DNA from: Actinomycetes bacterium
GTDB taxonomy: Bacteria > Actinomycetota > Thermoleophilia > Gaiellales > Gaiellaceae
Direction: 5' to 3'
Assembly: GCA_025358355.1 (NCBI GenBank)
Contig: JANYJX010000083.1
Location: 1 to 32,309, forward strand
DNA: 32,309 bases
Part shown: piece by piece, positions 6,639 through 13,526 of the stretch
How the letters are laid out: every line of letters begins with the position of its first letter
Numbering within the stretch: the first letter of the stretch is position 1
Translations under genes and position numbers: made by a program
Notes under the pieces: model-generated
What the model saw: only the letters and a program-made list of their open reading frames with translations
Database searches by the model: none
Told to the model about the DNA's origin: nothing

Positions 6639-8147
6639 CTAGCGTGAGGTAGCGACTTGAACGAGGCGACGGGCGGACACTCCCGCCAGCGGGTTGTCGC
6701 CGTCTTTCCGGGCCCGAACGAAGAACTGGACGTTGTAGCCGGCCCTCACGGGAAAGTCTGCGTGCGGCAGAACGTGCAGCGTGAGCCAGCCGTCCTGGCC
6801 GGTCCTCTGCTCCTGCGGCGTCGAGGTCAGAAGCGGGACCGACCGGAGGAACACGATCGCGTCGCGCACGACGTAGCCCCGCGAGTCGTTGATGTGGACG
6901 CGAATCGAGATCGGATCACGGCGCGAGCGCACCGGATTCGGTGAGAACTCGACACGGTCGATGATCAGCTGTGCCGGCAGCGACACGCTCGTCACCGGGA
7001 TCGAGATCTGGCCGTTCGGCAGCCGGATCGCTCCGGGCGGCAGTTGCTGCGACCCTGCTTTGACGACGGCTGTCGGGTTCGATGTGGCGACGGACGAGCC
7101 GCTGCCGTTCGTCGCGGTCACGCGTGAGCGGAGCCGCGTCCCGAGGTCGGCGGCTTGCAACGTGTACGTCGACGCTCCCGCACCCGAGATCACCGCGCAG
7201 TTAGAGCCATCCGGCTTGCCGCCGTCCGATCCGCAACGAACCCACTGGTAGGCGAACGTGATCGGCGTCTGCCCGTTCCACTTGCCCGTCGAGGTCGTGA
7301 GCGTCGAGCCCTGTGTCGCCTGGCCGGAGATTGACGGTTCCTTCTTGTTGGTCGGGCCGTTCGAGCTTATGTTGGTGATCGTCGCGGTCGCGTTCGATGC
7401 GGCAACCTTTGTTCCCGCGTTGTTCGACGCCTTGACGCGGAGTCGCAGGCGCTGCCCGAGATCGCTGCTCTGCAGCGTGTACGTCGTGTTGGTCGCGCCC
7501 GAGGTGCCCGGGCAGTTGCTGCCGTCGGAGGCGCCGCCATTGCTTGGGCAGCGGACCCATTGGTACGAGAAGGTGATCGGGCCCGTGCCACTCCACGTTC
7601 CGTTGGTGCCGGTGAGCGTCTGCCCGACAACCGTGGAGCCGGTGACTCCTGGCTCAACGGTGTTCGCCGGTGATGTCGTCGTTGTCACAACGATCGTCGC
7701 GGCTGAGTCTGCACTCGCCTGGCCTGCGCCGTTCGTTGCCGTCACGCGGGCGCGCAGCCGAGAGCCGACGTCCCCGTTCGCGACGGTGTAGGTCGAGTTG
7801 TTTGCGCCGCTGATCGACGCGCAGTTCGCGCCGCTCGAGTCGCATTGCCGCCATTGATATGCGAACGTCATCGGCGTGTCGCCCGACCACGAGCCGGAGG
7901 TCGCAGACAGTGTGGAACCCACCGCGGCAGCGCCGGATACCGACGGCAGGGCGGTGCTCTGCGGCGCAACGGCTTGTCCGCTGGCCAGGGCGGAATCGCT
8001 GGCCTGGGCGGAGCCGTTCGACAGCGCAGCGGTCGAGATGAGCGAGACGGCTGCGACGAGCGCGGCCGACAACACGTAGCCGGCACTCAGACGCCGCGGG
8101 CCCCGGGACTGACGTCCGTTCGTGGCGGGCACAGGGTGTTCTTTCAT
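6639..8147 (-). CDS. secreted protein with three Ig-like repeats (paralogue 2)
   Basis: Start ATG 8147 follows AGGAGG at about 8154-8160. The protein has 502 residues: signal peptide ~1-50 (VLSAALVAAVSLISTAALSNGSAQA), three Ig-like repeats (about 60-155, 156-255, 256-365) and a C-terminal domain (~368-502). That domain (LPNGQISIPVTS, DSRGYVVRDAIVFLRSVPLL, GDNPLAGVSARRLVQV) aligns end to end with paralogue 1. In the second and third repeats the Cys loop is enlarged by a GG..DGSNC insertion. The gene lies 98 bp upstream of paralogue 1 in the same direction, so this is a tandem duplication, but each has its own leader: TAGAAGACGC and TAGAAGAGACGC lie at similar places before the two starts. Confidence 0.85.
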   Translation of the reverse strand: MKEHPVPATNGRQSRGPRRLSAGYVLSAALVAAVSLISTAALSNGSAQASDSALASGQAVAPQSTALPSVSGAAAVGSTLSATSGSWSGDTPMTFAYQWRQCDSSGANCASISGANNSTYTVANGDVGSRLRARVTATNGAGQASADSAATIVVTTTTSPANTVEPGVTGSTVVGQTLTGTNGTWSGTGPITFSYQWVRCPSNGGASDGSNCPGTSGATNTTYTLQSSDLGQRLRLRVKASNNAGTKVAASNATATITNISSNGPTNKKEPSISGQATQGSTLTTSTGKWNGQTPITFAYQWVRCGSDGGKPDGSNCAVISGAGASTYTLQAADLGTRLRSRVTATNGSGSSVATSNPTAVVKAGSQQLPPGAIRLPNGQISIPVTSVSLPAQLIIDRVEFSPNPVRSRRDPISIRVHINDSRGYVVRDAIVFLRSVPLLTSTPQEQRTGQDGWLTLHVLPHADFPVRAGYNVQFFVRARKDGDNPLAGVSARRLVQVATSR

Positions 8148-8300
8148 GGTGGATCCTCCTCGTGCGTCGCTCGTGCGTTTCGAAACCTGCGTCTCTTCTA
8201 TCGCGGTTCGGGCCGGCGCGGTGGCGCCTTAACAGCATCCTTTCGACTCCTTACACGATGGTCATTCCAGCCTCACCGTGTCCTCACAGTTCGGCCTCGC

Positions 8301-8306
8301 TACCCT
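8301..8306 (+). promoter_or_regulatory. -10 box of leaderless yceD
   Basis: TACCCT ends exactly 6 nt before ATG 8313, which places transcription start at the A of the start codon. No ribosome-binding site precedes it. The same TANNNT-N6-start spacing occurs at four other places in this window. Confidence 0.6.
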
Positions 8307-8312
8307 GGACGG

Positions 8313-8822
8313 ATGACGAACTTCCCCCTGCGGCGGCTGCGTCTGCGTCCCGGCGAGGAGCATCGCGACGCGATCGCAGTGCAGCTCGAGCCGTTCTTGC
8401 TCGGTGGCGAGCGGTATCTGCCTGTGCCGGCGGCGCCCGAGGTCGAGGTGGCGATCTCGCGCGCGACGAGTGGTGATGTCTTCCATCTGCGCTTCGAGAC
8501 GCGGATCCACGGGCCGTGCGTGCGCTGCCTCGAGGACGCAGTACTTGATGTCGTGATCGACGCGCAGGAGTACAACGCGGTCGACGGCGCGAGTGACACC
8601 GAGTTGCGCAGCGAGTACGTCGTCGAGGATCAGCTGCTGCTGTCGGCGTGGGCGCGCGACGCGATCGCCTTGCGGCTGCCCGAGCAGATCGTCTGTCGGC
8701 TCGACTGCGCGGGTCTCTGTCCCGTCTGCGGCAAGGATCTGAACCGCGAGCCGCACACGCACGAGGAAGAGGTTTTCGACTCTCGTTGGGGCGCGCTCGA
8801 AGCGCTCAAAGACGAGCTGTAG
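8313..8822 (+). CDS. yceD: DUF177/YceD family protein
   Basis: This 169-residue protein starts MTNFPLRRLRLRPGEE. It has the family's two-part Cys pattern: GPCVRCLEDAVLDV in the middle and CRLDCAGLCPVCGKDLN near the C-terminus, probably a zinc site. YceD proteins are encoded next to ribosomal protein L32 in most bacteria, and the plant homologue is needed for 23S rRNA accumulation; a role in large-subunit assembly is therefore likely. Here an ABC-F gene has been placed between it and rpmF. The start is fixed by the leaderless promoter; longer open frame upstream is antisense to the secreted protein gene. Confidence 0.9.
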   Translation: MTNFPLRRLRLRPGEEHRDAIAVQLEPFLLGGERYLPVPAAPEVEVAISRATSGDVFHLRFETRIHGPCVRCLEDAVLDVVIDAQEYNAVDGASDTELRSEYVVEDQLLLSAWARDAIALRLPEQIVCRLDCAGLCPVCGKDLNREPHTHEEEVFDSRWGALEALKDEL

Positions 8823-8833
8823 ACTGCCCGCCC

Positions 8834-8846
8834 GGCGCGCAGCGCC
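8834..8846 (+). terminator. short GC hairpin after yceD
   Basis: GGCGC (8834-8838), loop GCA and GCGCC (8842-8846) lie 11 nt past the stop codon. There is no T-run after it, so intrinsic termination is doubtful. It could instead belong to the leader of the following ABC-F gene. Confidence 0.3.
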
Positions 8847-8936
8847 TGCCGATGACTGACTGACCTCCCGATACCGAGCCTTGTCGCCGCGCATCTTTCG
8901 CGCCGCGCATCAGCCCTTTCGGAGGAGGTCGTTCAC

Positions 8937-10511
8937 ATGCGAGTTCAGCTTGACAACGTGTCGGCGTCGTACGGCGCGAGCGTGGTTCTCGTCGACGTGA
9001 CGCTTGGCGTCGGCGCTGACGATCGACTTGGAAGCCGGCTCGGCATCGTCGGTCGAAACGGCGTGGGCAAGACAACGCTGCTGCAGCTGATTGCAGGACT
9101 GCGTGAGCCAGACGCCGGCCGCGTCGTTCGCGTTCCCAAGACCCTGACCGCCGGGTACCTGCCGCAGGAGCCAGACGCTATGCCCGACGAGACACTCAGT
9201 CGTTACCTCGCGCGGCGGACCGGCGTTGCAGCTGCCGAGGCTGAGCTGGAAGCGGCAGCGACCGCGCTTGCGATCGATGCCGCGGCTGGCGATCGCTACG
9301 GCGGCGCGCTGGAAAGGTTACTTGCGCTGGGCGGCCCCGATCTCGAGCCGCGAAGTCAAGCGGTTTGCGCCGATCTCGGCCTCGGTGTGAGGCTCGATCG
9401 CGCGATGGTCGGTCTCTCGGGCGGCGAGCAGGCACGTGCGGCGTTGGCGGCGATCTTGCTTGCTCGCTTCGACGTCCTGCTGCTCGACGAGCCGACGAAC
9501 GACCTTGACTTTGAGGGGCTCGACCGGCTGGAGCGGTTCGCGCTCGGCTTCCGCGGCGCGCTTGTCGTCATCTCACACGATCGCGCGTTTCTGGATCGCG
9601 TCGTGACGCGGGTGATCGAGATCGAGCCGGGCTCGCATCGCGTGCGCGAATGGGCGGGCGGCTGGAGCGAGTACGAGGCCGCGCGCGATGCGGCGCGTCG
9701 AACCGCGTACAAGCGCTTCGACGAGGCGCAGGAGGAACGTCGCGAGATCGCCGAGTTGCTCGCAGCCCGCCGGTCGCAGGCGCGCGCGGGAGGCGCGATG
9801 GCCGATCGGCGCGGCACGCAGGCGCTGCGCTCGAAAGTGCGTCAGGCGGAGCGTCAGCTCGAGCGCGCCGACAACCCTGCGAAACCGTTTGAGCCCTGGA
9901 AGCTGCAGCTGACATTGAACAGCGGCAAGCGCGCTGGCGACACCGTCGTGGCGCTCCATGCGGCGATGGCGCGGCAAGGGACGTTCGCGCTAGGTCCGAT
10001 CGACCTTCAGCTCGGCCCGGGCGAAAGGGTCGCGATCACGGGCCGCAGCGGCTCCGGCAAGACGACATTGCTGAGCATGCTCGCCGGGTGCGTAGCGCTT
10101 GTCTCCGGCCATCGCGCGCTCGGCCGTGCAACAAGGATCGGCGAGCTCGGCCAGGATCGCGACGCGTACTCCGGCGACGAGACGCTGATCGACACTTTCG
10201 TCGAACGCGCCGGCCTTCAGTACGAGGAAGCGAGAACGCTGCTCGCGAAGTTCGGGCTCCGCGCCGTCCAGATCGGCCAGCGTTGCGCGGCTCTTTCGCC
10301 CGGCGAGCGCACGCGCGCAAACCTGGCCGAGCTACAGGCTCGTCCAGCGAACTTGCTCTTGCTCGACGAGCCGACGAACCATCTCGACCTGGAAGCGGTC
10401 GAGCAGCTCGAACTCGCGCTCGCGGGCTACGACGGGACACTCGTCGTCGTCTCGCACGACCGACGATTTCTCGAAGCGCTGGCGCCGACTCGCGAGGTAG
10501 CGCTCGATTAG
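8937..10511 (+). CDS. ABC-F family ATPase (ribosome-associated)
   Basis: ATG 8937 follows a strong GGAGGAGGT 7 nt upstream, unlike the leaderless neighbours. The 524 residues hold two ABC cassettes and no membrane segment. Cassette 1 has Walker A GRNGVGKTT (~38-46), signature LSGGEQ (~160) and Walker B LLLDEPTNDLD. Cassette 2 has Walker A GRSGSGKTT (~368), signature LSPGERTR (~450) and Walker B LLLLDEPTNHLD. Between them a charged helical linker (about 235-320) corresponds to the P-site tRNA interaction motif. ABC-F proteins bind the ribosomal E site and either tune translation or protect against ribosome-targeting antibiotics. Which type this is cannot be settled here. The 114-nt leader has an 11-bp direct repeat, CGCCGCGCATC, at 8885 and 8901. 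Confidence 0.9.
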   Translation: MRVQLDNVSASYGASVVLVDVTLGVGADDRLGSRLGIVGRNGVGKTTLLQLIAGLREPDAGRVVRVPKTLTAGYLPQEPDAMPDETLSRYLARRTGVAAAEAELEAAATALAIDAAAGDRYGGALERLLALGGPDLEPRSQAVCADLGLGVRLDRAMVGLSGGEQARAALAAILLARFDVLLLDEPTNDLDFEGLDRLERFALGFRGALVVISHDRAFLDRVVTRVIEIEPGSHRVREWAGGWSEYEAARDAARRTAYKRFDEAQEERREIAELLAARRSQARAGGAMADRRGTQALRSKVRQAERQLERADNPAKPFEPWKLQLTLNSGKRAGDTVVALHAAMARQGTFALGPIDLQLGPGERVAITGRSGSGKTTLLSMLAGCVALVSGHRALGRATRIGELGQDRDAYSGDETLIDTFVERAGLQYEEARTLLAKFGLRAVQIGQRCAALSPGERTRANLAELQARPANLLLLDEPTNHLDLEAVEQLELALAGYDGTLVVVSHDRRFLEALAPTREVALD

Positions 10512-10523
10512 TGCGTCGCTAGC

Positions 10524-10529
10524 TATAGT
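10524..10529 (+). promoter_or_regulatory. -10 box for rpmF
   Basis: TATAGT lies 12 nt before ATG 10542, giving a predicted leader of only about 6 nt with no ribosome-binding site. It gives rpmF its own promoter apart from the ABC-F gene. Confidence 0.5.
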
Positions 10530-10541
10530 GGGCAGCCGCTC

Positions 10542-10727
10542 ATGGCCGTCCCAAAGCGAAAGACATCGAAGGCCCGCCGCGACAAACGCCGTGCCACGCA
10601 CGGTATCGCGCTGGCCCAGGTCAATCTCTGCCCCAACTGCGGTCAGCCGAAGCGGCCTCATCACGCGTGCGGGACCTGCAAGACGTACCGCGGCCGTGAT
10701 ATCGAACCGCTCCGCGGCCCTAGCTAG
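10542..10727 (+). CDS. rpmF: 50S ribosomal protein L32
   Basis: The 61-residue protein MAVPKRKTSKARRDKRRATH is typical bL32. It carries the zinc-binding pattern CPNCGQPKRPHHACGTCK (Cys-x2-Cys, then a later Cys-x2-Cys), so this is the zinc-type (C+) form. It sits before plsX, the usual rpmF-plsX-acpP order, which links ribosome and lipid synthesis genes. Confidence 0.97.
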   Translation: MAVPKRKTSKARRDKRRATHGIALAQVNLCPNCGQPKRPHHACGTCKTYRGRDIEPLRGPS

Positions 10728-10750
10728 TTACCGAACAGGGCAGCAAGCAC

Positions 10751-11740
10751 GTGATCCGCGTCGCGGTCGACGCACTCGGGGGAGACCGGGCTCCCGAGGA
10801 GATTGTCGCTGGCGCGCTGCTGGCCGCGAACGACGAGATCAAGCCGATTCTCTACGGTCCGGCTGGCTTGAGCACAGGCGGACTCGAGCTCGTCGAGACC
10901 GACGGCGTTGTGGAGATGCACGAGAAGCCCGCCGACGTTGTGCGCGCCAAGCCCGATTCGTCCCTCGTTCGTGCCGTTCGTGCCGTGGGCGATGGCGATG
11001 TCGACGTGGTCGTTTCGGCGGGCAACACCGGCGCGCTTCTCGCAGCGTCACTGCTCCACATCCGCCGCTTGCCGGGTGTGATGCGACCCGCGATCGCCGT
11101 GATGATCCCGGCGCGGCGCGGCCCGACTGTCCTGATCGACGGTGGCGCGAACGCCGACGCGCGCCCGGAGCATCTCGTCCAGTTCGCGCACATGGGCGTC
11201 GTGTTTGCCGAGGAGATGCTCGGTGTCACGGAACCGGAGGTCCGGTTGCTCTCGATCGGCGAGGAGCCGGAGAAAGGCAACCAGCTGACCCTCGAGACGG
11301 CGGCGCTCCTTGTCGGCAGCGGCTTGCGTTTCATGGGTAATCAGGAAGGACGCGTGCTGCTCGAAGGCCAGGCCGACGTGATCGTGTGCGACGGGTTCAC
11401 CGGGAACGTCGCGCTGAAGACACTCGAAGGCGCGATTCTCAGCGTCGTCGGCTCGCTTCGCACCGAAGTTGCAGCGACGGTGCGCGGGAAGATCGGTGGC
11501 CTGCTGATTAGGCCCGCCGCGCGCCGCCTTCGCCAGCGGCTTGACCCTGACACCTACGGCGGCGCATATCTGCTCGGATTGAAGGGCCTCGTCGTGATCT
11601 CGCACGGCTCGAGCTCGCGTCAGGCGATTGCAAATGCCATCGGTCTGGCTGCGCGTGGGGTGGAGCATCGGCTAGTCGACCGGCTCGCTGGGCGAGTACC
11701 GGAGCGCGTGGTAGAGTCCTCGCGCTCATCGACCCCCTGA
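10751..11740 (+). CDS. plsX: phosphate acyltransferase PlsX
   Basis: GTG 10751 gives 329 residues starting MIRVAVDALGGDRAPEEIVAG, the family's DA(M)GGD.AP motif. Further PlsX motifs are VVSAGNTGALLAASL, DGGANADARPEHLVQFAHMG, SIGEEPEKGN and DGFTGNVALKTLEG. The enzyme converts acyl-ACP and phosphate to acyl-phosphate for PlsY, at the membrane surface, as the first step of phospholipid synthesis. No strong ribosome-binding site is seen. acpP follows 21 bp after the stop. Confidence 0.96.
   Translation: MIRVAVDALGGDRAPEEIVAGALLAANDEIKPILYGPAGLSTGGLELVETDGVVEMHEKPADVVRAKPDSSLVRAVRAVGDGDVDVVVSAGNTGALLAASLLHIRRLPGVMRPAIAVMIPARRGPTVLIDGGANADARPEHLVQFAHMGVVFAEEMLGVTEPEVRLLSIGEEPEKGNQLTLETAALLVGSGLRFMGNQEGRVLLEGQADVIVCDGFTGNVALKTLEGAILSVVGSLRTEVAATVRGKIGGLLIRPAARRLRQRLDPDTYGGAYLLGLKGLVVISHGSSSRQAIANAIGLAARGVEHRLVDRLAGRVPERVVESSRSSTP
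11712..11717 (+). promoter_or_regulatory. -10 box for acpP inside plsX
   Basis: TAGAGT lies within the last codons of plsX. It would start a ~38-nt leader that includes GAGAGAGG (about 11749-11756) before acpP, allowing acyl carrier protein to be made at a higher level than PlsX. Confidence 0.45.
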
Positions 11741-11761
11741 CGAGAACGAGAGAGGTTTTCA

Positions 11762-12007
11762 GTGGCACTATCGCGCGAAGAGATCAACGAGCGGGTGAAG
11801 TCCGTGCTGAGCGAGCAGCTTGGCGTGGACGAGGGAGAGATCACGAATGACGCGTCCTTCCAGGACGATCTCGATGCAGACTCACTCGACCTCGTCGAGT
11901 TGATCATGGAGCTCGAGGACCGGTTCGGAATCAAGATTTCGGACGACGACGCCCAGAAGATCACGACCGTCGGCCAGGCCGTCGACTACGTCTCCGCGCA
12001 CCAGTAA
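11762..12007 (+). CDS. acpP: acyl carrier protein
   Basis: This 81-residue acidic protein starts at GTG 11762, preceded by GAGAGAGG. The phosphopantetheine attachment serine is in [20 protein letters not shown]. It carries growing acyl chains in type II fatty acid synthesis and supplies PlsX next door. Overall length and acidic helices are standard. Confidence 0.97.
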   Translation: MALSREEINERVKSVLSEQLGVDEGEITNDASFQDDLDADSLDLVELIMELEDRFGIKISDDDAQKITTVGQAVDYVSAHQ

Positions 12008-12035
12008 GACCGGGCAACCGACCGGCAGCGCGGCG

Positions 12036-12707
12036 CTGGGGCGCCTGGTCGACGCGCTGCCGGCCGCCCGCCTCGATCACGTTCTCACCCATACGTCCTG
12101 GGCCGCTGACCGCGGCTCGTCGTATGAGCGCCTCGAGTTCCTCGGCGACAGCGTGCTCGAGCTCTCGATCGCACGCGCGCTCTACGACCGTTTTCCGGAT
12201 GCCTCCGAAGGACGTCTTGCGAAGATCCGCGCCCATGTTGTCTCGCGCCAGAGTTGCGCGGGCGTCGCGAAGGAGCTCGACCTCGGGAAGCGGCTGATCG
12301 CGCGGGCGCAGGACGTGCCTGAGCCGGAGCTTCAGCGCCTCGCACACAGCAAGAACGTGCTGGCGGCCGTGCTCGAAGCGGCGATCGCGGCGGCGTACCT
12401 GGAGCACGGCTTCGCGGCGGTCGAGGACGCCGTGGTCGAGGCGTTCTCCGAGCGGATCGAGTTCGCGCGCACGAGCCACGTCGACAACAAGACGGAGCTG
12501 CAGGAAGCGCTCGCGCGCACCGGCAAACACGTCCAGTACACCGTTGTGACGGTGGAGGGCCCGGCACACGAGCGGCGCTTCGTTTGCGCGACGATGGTCG
12601 ACGGCCAGCAACTCGGTCTCGGGCGCGGCTCGACGAAGAAAGCGGCCGAGCAAGAAGCAGCGCGGCAGACGCTCGACGCGCTCGGCATCGAGCACGAAGC
12701 GTTCTAA
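12036..12707 (+). CDS. rnc: ribonuclease III (no standard start codon)
   Basis: The RNase III signature YERLEFLGDSVLEL is encoded from about 12127, and the family N-terminus (LDHVLTHTSW) from about 12078, but the frame from the stop at 11901 to that point has no ATG, GTG or TTG. CTG 12036 gives a family-length N-terminus (LGRLVDALPAARLDHVL, 223 residues) and is the best candidate; GTG 12153 would cut through the active site. The C-terminal dsRBD is complete (NKTELQEALARTG ... GSTKKAAEQEAARQTLDAL). In the second metal-binding motif the sequence is NVLAAVLEA where E. coli has ILADTVEA, so the Asp114 equivalent is Ala while the Glu117 equivalent is kept. RNase III cuts double-stranded RNA, including the rRNA precursor. 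It follows acpP and its end overlaps the pseudogene tail to tail. Confidence 0.88.
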   Translation: MGRLVDALPAARLDHVLTHTSWAADRGSSYERLEFLGDSVLELSIARALYDRFPDASEGRLAKIRAHVVSRQSCAGVAKELDLGKRLIARAQDVPEPELQRLAHSKNVLAAVLEAAIAAAYLEHGFAAVEDAVVEAFSERIEFARTSHVDNKTELQEALARTGKHVQYTVVTVEGPAHERRFVCATMVDGQQLGLGRGSTKKAAEQEAARQTLDALGIEHEAF

Positions 12708-13451
12708 CTGTTGCGGCGCGGCCAGGGGACGAAGATCGAGACCTCGTCCTGGTAGCGCCGATAGTCGTCGCTACGACTGCGAACGGCCTGCGCTTCGTCT
12801 TCGGGATGCCGGTCACGCGGAACAGCAGCGCGAGCAGGAAGACGGGAACGGTGATCGCGACCCAGCCGCTCGGTGAGCTGACGGCGATCAGGGCCCACGC
12901 GATCCAGTGGAGCTATTCGAACACGTAGTTCGGATGGCGCGAGAGGTTACAGAGGCCGGCGCGGCACGTCTTGCTCTTGTTCGCCGGATCGGTGCGCCAG
13001 GCGGTGAGTTGGCGATCAGCGATCGCCTCACCGGCGATCGCGGCAAGGGCGAGCGCGACGCCGATCCACGCGAGCGGGGTCACTCTCCCGCGGTCAACTG
13101 CGACGAACGCGAACGGGCTCGAGAAGACCGTGACGAATCCCGCCTGGGCTTGGAAGAAGACGAAGAACGCGCCGTTGACGTTCGGTGCCCAGCGGCGGTG
13201 GAGCTCCCGGTAGCGGCCGTCCTCCGGTTTGCCGACCAGATCGTCGCGAGAATAGCGACCAGCAGTCGGTGCGCGGTGCAACCGTTGCCGAGCGCCGAGT
13301 CGTGGACGCCGGCGCCGCCGACGCCGTAGGCCCAGGCGACATCGACGTAGCTCGCGTTCCCGATCCGGCGCGCGACCAGCCAGAGCAGCGCCATCATCGC
13401 TGAGGCCGCAGCAGCGGTGATCGCGATCAGCAGCCACGGCGAGGAGATCAT
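12704..13451 (-). pseudogene. decayed DUF1295 (steroid reductase-like) membrane gene
   Basis: Pieces of one family protein occur in order across different frames. The N-terminus from ATG 13451, MISSPWLLIAITAAAASAMM, runs to ARRIGNASYVDVAWAYG and LLVAILATIWS. After a frameshift, with apparent loss of part of the sequence near 13240, it continues GKPEDGRYRELHRRW to CNLSRHPNYVFE. A TAG stop at 12913-12915 replaces the Trp normal in RHPNYFFEWLHW. The same frame goes on with LHWIAWALI to FRVTGIP, then a one-base loss near 12808 shifts to EAQAVRSRSDDYRRYQ, ending FVPWPRRNS. Two frameshifts plus a nonsense codon indicate a dead gene. The intact family are multi-pass membrane proteins related to steroid 5-alpha-reductases. 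Confidence 0.85.
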
Positions 13452-13511
13452 CTCGCGATGCAATTCGCGGCTCGCGCCGTTGAGGTTTGGCCCGCCATCC
13501 GCGGCGGCGGT

Positions 13512-13517
13512 TAGCGT
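13512..13517 (+). promoter_or_regulatory. -10 box for smc
   Basis: TAGCGT lies 9 nt before ATG 13527, giving a predicted leader of about 3 nt and no ribosome-binding site. Confidence 0.45.
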
Positions 13518-13526
13518 TCCCTTCGC

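Noticed and set aside
8885-8911. 11-bp direct repeat CGCCGCGCATC before the ABC-F gene taken as an operator.
   Set aside because: Only two copies and no match elsewhere; noted in the ABC-F leader but not claimed as a site.
11904-12155. Programmed frameshift from acpP into rnc to explain the missing start codon.
   Set aside because: acpP ends normally with a complete C-terminus and no slippery sequence was seen; a CTG start is simpler.
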